64,000 nt of DNA from Pantanalinema sp. GBBB05 (lineage in GTDB: Bacteria > Cyanobacteriota > Cyanobacteriia > Leptolyngbyales > Leptolyngbyaceae): assembly GCA_016743235.1 (NCBI GenBank), contig VRZD01000001.1, positions 124,001 through 188,000 of the forward strand, written 5' to 3'. Below the pieces are notes generated by a model that saw only the letters and a program-made list of their open reading frames with translations, was not told where the DNA came from and ran no database searches. The translations under genes were made by a program, and so were the position numbers. Positions within the stretch are counted from its first letter, which is position 1, and each line of letters begins with the position of its first letter. Shown here one piece after another: positions 8,813-17,529 of the stretch.

Positions 8813-10606
8813 TTAGTTGTTGTCATCTATCGATTTTTGAGAGTGATGATTTGAAGGAGTAAATGGTGGCTCCAATACATAGGTTTGTTGTGGTGTACCA
8901 ATTTCAATCCCATTTTCTGCCAACGCTCGTCGCACCCGCAGGCGAAATTCTCGACCGATCGACCACTGCTGACCCGGCTGCGTCTCAATCCAGGTTGTCA
9001 TCGTCATCCCATTGTGAGAAATACGATCGATGCCCAGCACTTTCGGTTCTGACACTATCTGGTCATGCCATGCCGGGTCGTTGTATAACTCCTGAGCCAC
9101 TTCCTGCATCACTGCCAGAGCGAGATCGGGATCAGTCCGATAAGCTACATCAATGCTGAAATCAATTCGTGACCACCCGCGCGTCAGGTTTCTCACTTCG
9201 CTGATCTTGCTATTGGGAATCGTAATCATCTCACCCCTGCCACTGCGTAACTGAGTAACTCGCAGATTGAGGTTTTCCACTAATCCAGACACCGTGCCTA
9301 GATCAATGTAATCTCCGATCGCAAACTGATCCTCCGCCAGAATCAAAAACCCATTCACCAAGTCTTCAACCAAGCGCCGCGAACCAAACGAAATCGCCAG
9401 TGCCAATAAGCCCAGAATTGCAACGGTGGAAGCCGTCGGTATCCCGATTGCCCCCAGTGCCCATAGCCCTCCCAGCAGCAGCAGCCCAATGGTGACCATT
9501 CCTTTGGTTGCCCCTGCAATCGTGGCAGTTCGCAGCCGATGCCGTTGACCATCTCCCAGACTGATAAAATTTGCCAGATCATCCCGTTGCCAACGAACGG
9601 CAAAGTGATCAATCAGCCATCGGCTCACCCGAATTAATAGTCCAGTAAAGAAGCAGATCCCTAACAAATCAATGGGGACTTCTATAAACCTGAACTGCCC
9701 ACTGATCAGATAGGGCGAAACCATCGCCACCCACAGACCGCCACCATACCAGGCAAAGATTAATAGCCAAAATAATAGCCACTGGACCAAATCCAGCATA
9801 CCAAGTTGACGATCGAGGCTAAACCGAGGCAATAGCCGTTGCAAAAATTGGTTTCGCATTTGCCCCAGCGCAGACTCTGCGCTGTTCTCCATCAATTCAG
9901 ATTGCAGCGGCTTCAGTTCAGGTGAAATCACTGCTGTGTTAACCGCCTGTTTTTGCCGTCGCAACTGCTTTTGGTGGCGAGATAGACCAGACTTCAACAC
10001 CACGACGATTGACGTCAGCAACACCAGCCAGAGCAGAATTTGCTGGATGCGCTGTTGGTTCTGCGGCAGATTGTTCAGCCCAGTGCGGAGTTCCTGTTCT
10101 AAAACGCGGCGCCATTGTTCTGCCAGTTGCTCTACGGGAAGCCCGTTAAACTGAGCGTCTAGCTCTGTCACAGACATCAACACCAGCGGTTCTGTAAATC
10201 GAGTATCCTGCGCTCGAATAATCTTGACGTTATTGAGTTGTGAAACATCAAACCCCAACGTCTCCGGATTCATAGGACGGTTCAGCAACAGCAGCAGACG
10301 AGCCCCGATCTCCTGCGCCCGTTGTTCTACCGTCTGCCGACCTGCCAGTGCTGCCGGACTGCGATCGTAAATCGTGGGAGAGGCAATGGTAAATAATGTG
10401 CGGAAGCTCAGCGGAGACTCTACTGCCATCGTTTCCAGGTTGCCGTATCGGGTCACCTTGGCGGGTGGGCTAATATTGTTATTTTGTCCCAACCCCTCCG
10501 GCAGCGAGAACTGAGCCTGTACAGGTGATCCCACCGATAAAGTGACGACCAGGGCGATCGCAGCAGCGAGGACAAGCGTTAAGAGGCGTCTGAAGGAAAG
10601 GGGCAT
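8813..10606 (-). CDS. MscS family mechanosensitive ion channel
   Basis: A 597-residue protein with a signal peptide (first about 30 residues, ending VQA), a periplasmic N-terminal region of about 150 residues, several membrane helices, and the MscS core: a glycine/alanine-rich pore helix (ASTVAILGLLALAISFGSRR near residue 395) followed by the beta domain (FAIGDYIDLGTVSGLVENLN) and the C-terminal alpha-beta domain. Such channels release solutes during hypo-osmotic shock. It lies 31 nt downstream of a small secreted-protein gene on the same strand and is probably cotranscribed with it. Start ATG is well supported by the signal peptide. Confidence 0.9.
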   Translation of the reverse strand: MPLSFRRLLTLVLAAAIALVVTLSVGSPVQAQFSLPEGLGQNNNISPPAKVTRYGNLETMAVESPLSFRTLFTIASPTIYDRSPAALAGRQTVEQRAQEIGARLLLLLNRPMNPETLGFDVSQLNNVKIIRAQDTRFTEPLVLMSVTELDAQFNGLPVEQLAEQWRRVLEQELRTGLNNLPQNQQRIQQILLWLVLLTSIVVVLKSGLSRHQKQLRRQKQAVNTAVISPELKPLQSELMENSAESALGQMRNQFLQRLLPRFSLDRQLGMLDLVQWLLFWLLIFAWYGGGLWVAMVSPYLISGQFRFIEVPIDLLGICFFTGLLIRVSRWLIDHFAVRWQRDDLANFISLGDGQRHRLRTATIAGATKGMVTIGLLLLGGLWALGAIGIPTASTVAILGLLALAISFGSRRLVEDLVNGFLILAEDQFAIGDYIDLGTVSGLVENLNLRVTQLRSGRGEMITIPNSKISEVRNLTRGWSRIDFSIDVAYRTDPDLALAVMQEVAQELYNDPAWHDQIVSEPKVLGIDRISHNGMTMTTWIETQPGQQWSIGREFRLRVRRALAENGIEIGTPQQTYVLEPPFTPSNHHSQKSIDDNN

Positions 10607-10637
10607 CAGGTTACGACGATTGAGGGCAGATCACCAT

Positions 10638-11018
10638 TTACAACGCCCCCTCACTGGTATTGCGCTGGTTATCGCGGTAGGGATAGTTGTAGAATTCTGT
10701 TCCAGTAACGATGTTGATGACGACGACCCGTCCTGCCTCACGATCGTAAATCACCCGCACCTGTCGATCCTGGGCGACATAAGTATTGCCAGAACTACGG
10801 CTGAGAATGCCCCGAAAGAAAAACTCACCATCGGTAATTTGCACCGCAATTTGATTGTTATTTTTGGGAGTCATGTAGGTGCGTTGAGGCGCAACCGGCT
10901 CTTGCCCTTGAACCAATTGGAACGGAGTTGTTTCGATACTGTCAGCCTGGGCAGGAGGGCAAATGCTTGAGCTGCCAACGATCAACGCTATTGCCAGCAG
11001 GGTAATCGGAGTTTTCAT
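10638..11018 (-). CDS. Small secreted hypothetical protein
   Basis: A 126-residue protein with a signal peptide (MKTPITLLAIALIVGSSSIC, cleavage likely after AQA). The mature part is a short basic/polar domain with strand-like stretches (QIAVQITDGEFFFRG, RVVVINIVTGTEFYNYPY). No family recognised. It is the upstream partner of the MscS gene (31-nt gap), so it may act in the periplasm alongside the channel; that is inference from position only. Confidence 0.65.
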   Translation of the reverse strand: MKTPITLLAIALIVGSSSICPPAQADSIETTPFQLVQGQEPVAPQRTYMTPKNNNQIAVQITDGEFFFRGILSRSSGNTYVAQDRQVRVIYDREAGRVVVINIVTGTEFYNYPYRDNQRNTSEGAL

Positions 11019-11076
11019 AGTTATTACCTCAATGAGTATGTAGCGGTGAAAATCAGGGATGATTCGCGTTCAGGCA

Positions 11077-11736
11077 CTACAGACCATCGCTGGGAAAGAT
11101 AATGAAGTCGCTGCGAATCCAGCCGGTGGCACCAGATTCGCGAATCCAGCCGGTGGCACCAGATTCTAGAAACTGCACCCGGCACCAGTTCAAGCGGCTA
11201 CCAGGCGTGTCAGTATCTTGTCCGCATTGCAAAATATTGACGCGATCGCCCGCCAATCCATAACCAATTGCGCGAGAACGCATCGTCGATTCACTCCGTA
11301 AATTAATCTGGGAGCCGCGATCGTGCGCCACTAAAGTTCCAATCCGCTGCGCTGCACCTTGAACCGGTGGGCTACCATAGGAACTGCTTTGATCCCAGTA
11401 AACATAGAGTGCCGAACCATCGGAGAGTCGGAAAATTTGTCCTCGATTACCGAGACCACTTTGGCGGTAGACCGGATTGCCCCGCTGATCTTGGAAATTT
11501 CCAGGCTGGCTATTAGGGATTGGAGAGAGCTCATAGCGAGTCCCATTCGATTGCAGCTGAATGCCAATGTAGCCCTGACGTTGGGAAAAAGTACAATTGC
11601 TAGACAGTGAAGGGTAGTCTTCGCGGGGTGCGTAGAGATCACAGTGGGCAGGCACGGTATCCGCCTTGGCAACCAGTCCAGCGCTAAGCGAGATGGCAGC
11701 ACTTGCAGCAGTAAACAGCACGGCTTGCGTTTTCAT
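11077..11736 (-). CDS. Secreted protein with C-terminal SH3-like domain
   Basis: A 219-residue exported protein (signal peptide ending AKA). Residues about 27-130 form a domain shared with the protein at 12038-12673 (common blocks CTFSQRQG, YRQSGLG, RGQIFRLS, VYWD). The C-terminal part has the bacterial SH3b pattern: INLRSESTMRSRAIGYGLAGD, then a WCRVQF strand and GWIRSDF. Such domains bind peptidoglycan or ligands outside the cell. A 27-bp tandem duplication adds a second copy of ESGATGWIR just before the end. Function unknown. Confidence 0.75.
   Translation of the reverse strand: MKTQAVLFTAASAAISLSAGLVAKADTVPAHCDLYAPREDYPSLSSNCTFSQRQGYIGIQLQSNGTRYELSPIPNSQPGNFQDQRGNPVYRQSGLGNRGQIFRLSDGSALYVYWDQSSSYGSPPVQGAAQRIGTLVAHDRGSQINLRSESTMRSRAIGYGLAGDRVNILQCGQDTDTPGSRLNWCRVQFLESGATGWIRESGATGWIRSDFIIFPSDGL
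11113..11166 (-). repeat. 27-bp exact tandem duplication in the SH3 domain
   Basis: Positions 11113-11139 and 11140-11166 are identical on the plus strand. In the gene they encode ESGATGWIR twice, duplicating the terminal SH3 strand without shifting the frame. Identity at every base points to a recent slip. Confidence 0.9.
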
Positions 11737-12037
11737 AGGCAGTATTTGGTTTTAAATTTGATAGTTCAATGCGGCTTCAGAGGGTTGATGTCGCTGCGCC
11801 TCCAAGCCATCACCTCAGAGTTAGGGAAGCAAATGTTATAGCAGTTGAAACCACTATCTCAAATCTTTGCCCATCTGCAAAAGTGGAAGCAATACACTCA
11901 CGTTTGGCATCAACGAAAATTATTTCCCGATTCAGCAATGCCAACAATAGCTAAATTTGCTCCTGAACAGCTTTGAGATTCCCCTTAGTTGGCTGGGACT
12001 CATACCTGAAGCCTGCCAAGACTGGGTAATAGCGATA

Positions 12038-12673
12038 TTACTTTTGACAATCTACTGAATTGCCTGCATACACGATCGACTGATAGCGACCTTCTTGGGT
12101 CTGAATAGTCACACAGTAATTGGTTTTACTTTCAAGCCACTGACTGTAGACAGAGTTGCCAGAGGGAGAAGCCTTGACAAAGCGATAGCCACGTTGTTTG
12201 AGCGTGTTTTCTGCCTGTCCTGCTCTTGCCCCAACTAAGTCACTCAGGCGAGCCACTGTGGTACCCGCATCCGGTTGGGTAGCCGCCGCTGTAGAACTTC
12301 CACCCGCCGTCCCGCCCTGATTGCCGTAAGGAGCAGTGTCCCAATAGACATAGATAGATTCATTTGAGAGGCGGTAGATTTGACCACGATCGCCCAGTCC
12401 GGACTGCCGATAAGCGGCTTTACCGTTCTGATCGCGATAGTTACCGGGCTGATTACCTACTGGAACCAGGTCATAGCGTTTGCCACTTTGCAATTGAATG
12501 CCAACCACTCCCTGCCGTTGCGAAAAGGTACATAGACCGGAAGATTTCGCGCGATCGCTCCCTTTGGGATATACATCACAGCGCGCATCAACGGTATCGG
12601 CTCTAGCCGCAACAGCAAGCCCCAAAGTCGCGATCGCTACACCCGCGACCACAGCGGAACTGACATACTTCAT
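12038..12673 (-). CDS. Secreted hypothetical protein, paralogue of the SH3 protein in its N-terminal domain
   Basis: A 211-residue exported protein (signal peptide ending ARA). The first domain (about residues 26-115) matches that of the 11077-11736 protein, including two conserved cysteines (DARCDVY and LCTFSQRQG) likely to form a disulfide. After a Gly/Ala/Thr linker, the C-terminal domain differs: it starts LSDLVGARAGQAENTLKQRGY, which resembles the helix-strand layout of PASTA-like modules, and ends with a cysteine near NSVDCQK. The PASTA resemblance is weak. Function unknown; the two genes look like a duplication followed by domain swapping. Confidence 0.7.
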   Translation of the reverse strand: MKYVSSAVVAGVAIATLGLAVAARADTVDARCDVYPKGSDRAKSSGLCTFSQRQGVVGIQLQSGKRYDLVPVGNQPGNYRDQNGKAAYRQSGLGDRGQIYRLSNESIYVYWDTAPYGNQGGTAGGSSTAAATQPDAGTTVARLSDLVGARAGQAENTLKQRGYRFVKASPSGNSVYSQWLESKTNYCVTIQTQEGRYQSIVYAGNSVDCQK

Positions 12674-13191
12674 GGCTTATAAATCCTAGCTTGAATAAAC
12701 GTTTTACAGCCCGGAGTATATCAGTTAAGATTAGTCCGTAAAAATTTCTCAACAAGAATTTAATCATTACTGAACAATAAGCTCAATAGGTTTTTCATGA
12801 ATTGTCAGGCATCACAAGGGGCAAAACGTATCAGTACTATAACCACTCTGCCTAAAGTGGTCTACGGCTGTCTATAGTCAGATTTGTTCATCTTGATACC
12901 GATAAATGGTTCTAATTCATCTAGCTTCCCAACTTCAGAAGTGTTCTCTGGATCATCAGTATCTGATAGCGGTTCACTAATATATTTAACTTAGACAATT
13001 ACAGTAGTTTGGTAAATACATTTGAAAACTTTTAAAATGTTTCCAATAGCGTGAACAAAGATCGCGATGTTTCATCATCTCAGGTGTAGGAATTCCGGGT
13101 TTGGAAGCTGATGGGAAAAACAAGTGAGAAACAACAGGGAAAACACACGATTAGCAGGAGTAATCAAAGTCCATTAATCTAACGTCACCAC
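12674..13191. other. Intergenic region, 518 bp
   Basis: AT-rich and without a convincing reading frame. A small hairpin (ACCACT at 12842-12847 pairing with AGTGGT at 12856-12861) is visible. It holds the promoter region of the minus-strand gene ending upstream and the tail of the gene at 13192. Nothing else recognised. Confidence 0.5.
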
Positions 13192-13650
13192 TTAGTGATG
13201 TGCGTACTGACGTACCGCATAGCGATAGGCATGTCCGTTCTTGTACGCCGTAAACTGATCGGGACTGGTAAACTTCACGGTGAAGTGTTCCATCGTGGCA
13301 TGGCGATCGTGCATGGTAATGGAGACATGGATGGAGTCTTTGGACTTGACTTTCCAAACCCCATGCCACAGATCACCTGCTCGCACCGTTCCGTCTGCCG
13401 AAAACACCCAGGGAACGGCATGGTAATCGCCATTGCGACCATTGTCGGCATATTCCACTAACCATTGCGTGTTATTGACGTAGATCCCCTGACGGCTATG
13501 GGCGATCGTCATCGGAGCTGGGGTATCGGGTGACTGTAAAGCATCCTGGGCAATGGCGGCGATCGGTAGTGCCAAAGTTGTCAGGCTCAGGGCGCAAACA
13601 GCCATCAAGGGATTGAATTTGGCGATGGGGGCAGTTAAGAACCGTTTCAT
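13192..13650 (-). CDS. Secreted hypothetical protein
   Basis: A 152-residue protein with a long signal peptide (about 34 residues, ending AIAQ). The mature part is rich in histidine and aromatic residues (WVFSADGTVRAGDLWHGVWK, TMHDRHATMEHF) and looks like a small beta-sheet domain; the paired tryptophans and 'TVRAGDLWHG' layout suggest a lipocalin-like or ligand-binding barrel, but no family is identified. Single gene, minus strand. Confidence 0.65.
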   Translation of the reverse strand: MKRFLTAPIAKFNPLMAVCALSLTTLALPIAAIAQDALQSPDTPAPMTIAHSRQGIYVNNTQWLVEYADNGRNGDYHAVPWVFSADGTVRAGDLWHGVWKVKSKDSIHVSITMHDRHATMEHFTVKFTSPDQFTAYKNGHAYRYAVRQYAHH

Positions 13651-13977
13651 GGTGGAAATCCTCTAATTTAGCGTTGTGGGGGAGCAGCGCTGTTGTGCTC
13701 TTAACCCTGTATGCGGGAGGATACTTGGCTTTATGCAGCCACTTCCCAATCTTCACTCATAGGGGTGAACGTCTGGCTCACTTCCTCCGGAGCCAGAGAT
13801 TGCCAACAACTGGTTTAATACCGAAGTGCTCATAACATAGCGTTGATTACCGGAGTTTCATCTCCGCAAAAACGGAACATCGATTCCCAAGCCATTCATA
13901 CCGATCGAGGCGTTCCAGGTTGCCCCACTTGGAGTATCCTAAAGCCTGACTGCATTGCAACGGTTGGAGGAATCGCC

Positions 13978-14226
13978 ATGTCACCCCCAGTGGATAGCAC
14001 AGACGGGTTTTACACAGAGCAAACTTGGCAGCAATGGCAACACGAACGCCACCAACGCTTCCTGACTCAACTCAAAGCCGAATTTTATGCCCTGCGGCAA
14101 CTGTCCATTGCACCCCGTAGCATACCACCCCGCATTTCTCTACCTACCGCAAGTGCCACTCATGGTCAGCGCCCCGATCGCGCTAGTAGCAACACCGCTA
14201 CACCGCCGAGCATCTCTTGCCGCTAG
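13978..14226 (+). CDS. Small hypothetical protein, 82 residues
   Basis: The ATG at 13978 has a good ribosome site (GGAGG at 13966-13970). The product is hydrophilic with a tryptophan/glutamine/histidine-rich start (EQTWQQWQHERHQRFLTQL) that probably forms a helix, and a Ser/Pro/Arg-rich tail. No family recognised. It precedes the HipA-like kinase gene by 84 nt on the same strand and could belong to the same transcript. The in-frame upstream extension to 13843 lacks a comparable start. Confidence 0.5.
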   Translation: MSPPVDSTDGFYTEQTWQQWQHERHQRFLTQLKAEFYALRQLSIAPRSIPPRISLPTASATHGQRPDRASSNTATPPSISCR

Positions 14227-14309
14227 ACCCTAAGCCCTTGTTCCTATCGCCAACGTTGATATGGCAATAGGACAGCCGATTCTAGTAGACCCCCTCACGG
14301 AGACTCCTC

Positions 14310-15086
14310 GTGCGCACAGTGATGGCAACCCGCTATGTAACGCCTCTACGCGAAGGTGGATCGCTTCCGGCAATCGTGGAAGCAGATGATGATGGATTAT
14401 ATGTCCTGAAATTTCGGGGGGCAGGTCAGGGACCGAAAGCCCTGATTGCGGAACTCGTGGCGGGGGAACTGGCTCGGGCTTTAGGGTTATTGGTGCCGGA
14501 GATTGTGTTCATTGACCTTGACCCTGACCTCGCTCGCACCGAGCCTGACCCTGAAATTCAAGATTTGATTCGTGCCAGTGCTGGGCTGAATCTAGCACTC
14601 GATTATCTGCCGGGTTCAATCACCTTTGACCCGATCGCCGAGACACTGGATGGGGAGCTAGCTTCTGCTGTGGTCTGGTTTGATGCCTACGTGACCAACA
14701 TCGATCGCACCCCACGCAACACCAATCTGTTGATCTGGCATCACCGCCTCTGGCTGATCGATCATGGGGCAACGCTCTACTTTCACCATACGTGGAACAA
14801 CTATCAGGCTCGGACTCGCGATCCCTTCTCTGCCATCAAAGATCATGTGCTCCTTCCCTTTGCCAATACACTGTTGGCGACAGACATTGACTTCACAGAG
14901 CGACTCAAACCAGAGATGATTCACCACATTGTTCACCTCATCCCAGAAACCTGGCTAGTGGTAGATTCGCCTTTTCAAAGCAGCGCCGAGCATCGGCAGG
15001 CGTATATTGAGTACCTGATCCAGCGGCTAGTGTCACCGCGTGTGTTTGTGGAGGCAGCGATTCATGCTCGATCCCGTTACCTATGA
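14310..15086 (+). CDS. HipA-like kinase family protein (HipA_2 type)
   Basis: A 258-residue protein with HipA-type kinase elements in order: a nucleotide-binding lysine in LYVLKFRG, the helix that would hold the salt-bridging glutamate (ALIAELVAGELARALGL), a catalytic loop NIDRTPRNTNLL and the metal-binding LIDHGATL. It is much shorter than E. coli HipA (440 residues) and lacks its N-subdomain 1, matching the compact HipA-like family often found in bacteria next to DUF3037 genes. A GTG at 14310 has a GGAG site 7 nt upstream; an in-frame ATG follows at 14322. Target unknown. Confidence 0.75.
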   Translation: MRTVMATRYVTPLREGGSLPAIVEADDDGLYVLKFRGAGQGPKALIAELVAGELARALGLLVPEIVFIDLDPDLARTEPDPEIQDLIRASAGLNLALDYLPGSITFDPIAETLDGELASAVVWFDAYVTNIDRTPRNTNLLIWHHRLWLIDHGATLYFHHTWNNYQARTRDPFSAIKDHVLLPFANTLLATDIDFTERLKPEMIHHIVHLIPETWLVVDSPFQSSAEHRQAYIEYLIQRLVSPRVFVEAAIHARSRYL

Positions 15087-15534
15087 TTACGCCATCATTC
15101 GCGTTGTGCCTAAGGTGGAGCGCGAAGAGTTTATCAACGTGGGGGCGATCGTGTCCTGCCCCACCCGCCAATTTCTGAAAGCTCAAATTGAACTCAATCA
15201 GGCACGGCTGATCACCCTTGATGCCACCCTGGATATCGCGGTGATTCGTGATTACCTCGCGACGATTCCTCTGATTTGTCGTGGCGGTGAGGACGCGGGT
15301 CCGATTGGTCAACTCCCCCAACGGGAGCGCTTCCACTGGCTGGTAGCACCCCGGAGCACAATAATTCAAACCTCACGAGTGCATACCGGGATCTGTCAGC
15401 AACTCGATCGTGCCTTGGAGCGCCTAGTCGAGACAATGGTACGACCCACCTGCGCCACCCCCTACCCCGTCGAGCCCAGAACTAAGCGGATCGTCGAGCC
15501 GCCTCACATCGGTGGTGAGGAACCGGAGTGCTGA
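15064..15534 (+). CDS. DUF3037 domain protein
   Basis: About 156 residues; the start TYDYAIIRVVPKVEREEFIN and the following NVGAIVSCP match the DUF3037 family, which has no known activity. The ATG at 15064 lies inside the end of the HipA-like kinase gene, overlapping it by 23 nt in another frame, so translation is very likely coupled. The fixed neighbourhood of HipA-like and DUF3037 genes suggests one module, with DUF3037 as partner or regulator of the kinase. The tail past residue 120 is proline-rich and poorly structured. Confidence 0.75.
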   Translation: MLDPVTYDYAIIRVVPKVEREEFINVGAIVSCPTRQFLKAQIELNQARLITLDATLDIAVIRDYLATIPLICRGGEDAGPIGQLPQRERFHWLVAPRSTIIQTSRVHTGICQQLDRALERLVETMVRPTCATPYPVEPRTKRIVEPPHIGGEEPEC

Positions 15535-15614
15535 AGTACTCAAGCTCCAAGATTATTACTGTTGCCGAGATGATGTTGACATGACCATATAGGTGAGGAC
15601 AGTGAGGTTAATTC

Positions 15615-15833
15615 TCATTGTTGATCTTGATTCTGTTGCAGTTGACGAATAGCTTCTTGACTAGTGCCAACGAGTAAACCTAAGGCGGCCCCAACAGTGA
15701 TAAAAATCGGTTGCCGCTTTTGGTAAAAGCCTCCTGAGTAACGGCTCGGCAGCAGAACCACTAGAATAATGCCCAAGGCAATCCCGATCGCCATCGTCAC
15801 TCCCCCAGCAAAAATCAACCTTTTGTAATTCAT
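15615..15833 (-). CDS. Small two-helix membrane protein
   Basis: A 72-residue protein with two hydrophobic helices (AGGVTMAIGIALGIILVVLL and FITVGAALGLLVG) and a glutamine-rich tail. Its ATG overlaps the stop codon of the antiporter gene at 15830 (ATGA), so it is translationally coupled to that gene. It may be an accessory subunit or simply a cotranslated membrane protein; no family recognised. Confidence 0.6.
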   Translation of the reverse strand: MNYKRLIFAGGVTMAIGIALGIILVVLLPSRYSGGFYQKRQPIFITVGAALGLLVGTSQEAIRQLQQNQDQQ

Positions 15834-17434
15834 GTCGCCTCCTGGACAGTGGGTTCTGGCAGTTCGCTTTCATCAGCAATATGCTGGTTAACTGGGTCAA
15901 GCAGCCCTGGTAATTCCTGTGTTAATCGTCCCGATCGGACAAATTCTGTATAAGTTCGAGCTTCAATCTCAAATAGATCACGCTGAAGTTGTTGGGCTCC
16001 AATATCCAGCAAATCAGGGTCTTGCTGGCACAGTTTGTGGCTTTCCTCCTGGAGCAGAGCTAGTTTCTGCCGCACTGTCGCTACTTTAGCTTGATGGGTG
16101 GCTGGCTCAATTCCGGCTTGAGACGCAGACTGCTGCAAATAATCAAGCACTCGACTCATGGCAGCCTGCCGAGAAATTAGTTCCAGATAGCGATCGCGCA
16201 GAGGACTGACTTCAATTAGTTTCAGTGCTTCCAGAACAGGTTTTGCAGTGGCTCCCTGAAGCAGAGTCGTGAGAAAGACAACGCCAAAGACTGCCACTAG
16301 TACCGCATGTCGTTCTGGCAATTCTTCCGATACACTCAAGGCCAGCGCTAGGGCAACACCACCTCGTAAACCGCTCCACCACAGCATTGTTTGAGTTCGC
16401 AGGTCAATATCGGCTTGGGTGAGCCTGTTGTTGAAGAAAGTCAAGCCATAAATTACGACAACTCGGGTCAGCAAAACCGCCGCAAAGGCAATGCCCACCA
16501 AGGCTAAATCGGCACCATCCGTATTAAAGCGAAACTGCGCACCAATCAACAAGAACAGAATGGAATTGGCAAAGAACGCCACAAACTCCCAAAATTCACT
16601 TGCTGCAACCCGAGTACGCGGGTTCATGCCAATCCGGGAACCAAAATTCCCCAAAATCAAGCCAGCTGCCACTGTCGCAATTACCCCAGAACCCCCCAAT
16701 TTTTCGGCAATCAAATAGGCAGAATACGCGGTCACCAGTGTTAAGGATTGCTCTACCAGAGGCAGATCAAACCGCTGGGTGAGATAGGAAATGCCAAAAC
16801 CTAGCAGCAGCCCGACCAACAGCCCCACACCAACGACGGTGAGAAAATTCACCAGGAGGTTCTGCGGGTTAAAGCTGTCAGTCCCCATAGCAATGCCCGA
16901 CATTAGACTAAACGCCACTACCGCTGTACCATCGTTAAACATGCTTTCCCCTTCTACCAGGGCTTTCAGCCGAGGAGGAGCACCTAGTTCCTTTAACAGG
17001 GCACTAACGGAAACGGGGTCGGTGGCGGCAAGACAGGCTCCAATCAGCAAGGCAACGGGTAGACTAATGCCACTCCAATGGACTAGAGGGAGAGCAATTC
17101 CCCCGATCGTGATTGCTACCCCGATCGTGACGTAAATGGCAATTTGCCCCAGATCGCGCTTCAAATCCTGCCAGTTCAAGTTCCAAGCAGCCTCAAACAA
17201 AAGCGGTGGTAGAAAAATCCACAGAATCAGTTCCGGTGACGGGGTGAAAAATCGCACATCCAAAAGTGCCAGTCCCATCCCTGTCACTACCAGCATCAGC
17301 GTATAGGGAACCTGCCGTAACCAGGGCACAATTTGTGAAATAGTAGCCACGATTAAGGCTGCAGAAATAATCAGTAAAAACTGCTGGAGATTTTCTTCGA
17401 TCGGACTCGTTGCCGCGATGGTACTCAGTAACAT
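15830..17434 (-). CDS. Sodium/proton antiporter, CPA1 (NhaP-like) family
   Basis: A 534-residue protein with about 12 membrane segments followed by a cytoplasmic domain of about 130 residues. Family marks include ATDPVSVSALLKELG and FNDGTAVVAFSL, which contain the ion-binding aspartates of CPA1 antiporters (TDP and ND). The helical C-terminal tail (ISRQAAMSRVLDYLQQSA) is typical of bacterial NhaP/NhaS types. It exchanges Na+ (or K+) for H+ across the membrane. Coupled downstream to a small membrane protein. Confidence 0.9.
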   Translation of the reverse strand: MLLSTIAATSPIEENLQQFLLIISAALIVATISQIVPWLRQVPYTLMLVVTGMGLALLDVRFFTPSPELILWIFLPPLLFEAAWNLNWQDLKRDLGQIAIYVTIGVAITIGGIALPLVHWSGISLPVALLIGACLAATDPVSVSALLKELGAPPRLKALVEGESMFNDGTAVVAFSLMSGIAMGTDSFNPQNLLVNFLTVVGVGLLVGLLLGFGISYLTQRFDLPLVEQSLTLVTAYSAYLIAEKLGGSGVIATVAAGLILGNFGSRIGMNPRTRVAASEFWEFVAFFANSILFLLIGAQFRFNTDGADLALVGIAFAAVLLTRVVVIYGLTFFNNRLTQADIDLRTQTMLWWSGLRGGVALALALSVSEELPERHAVLVAVFGVVFLTTLLQGATAKPVLEALKLIEVSPLRDRYLELISRQAAMSRVLDYLQQSASQAGIEPATHQAKVATVRQKLALLQEESHKLCQQDPDLLDIGAQQLQRDLFEIEARTYTEFVRSGRLTQELPGLLDPVNQHIADESELPEPTVQEAT

Positions 17435-17529
17435 AGTGGGTTTTGCATGAGGGATAGAAGTGAGATACTAGAAGGCAAGCAAACCGATCATCATCTTGCT
17501 ACAACACTCTGACAGTCAGCTGACTCCGC

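Noticed and set aside
12842..12861. Small ACCACT/AGTGGT hairpin
   Set aside because: Six-bp stem only, with no T-run; too weak to call a terminator.
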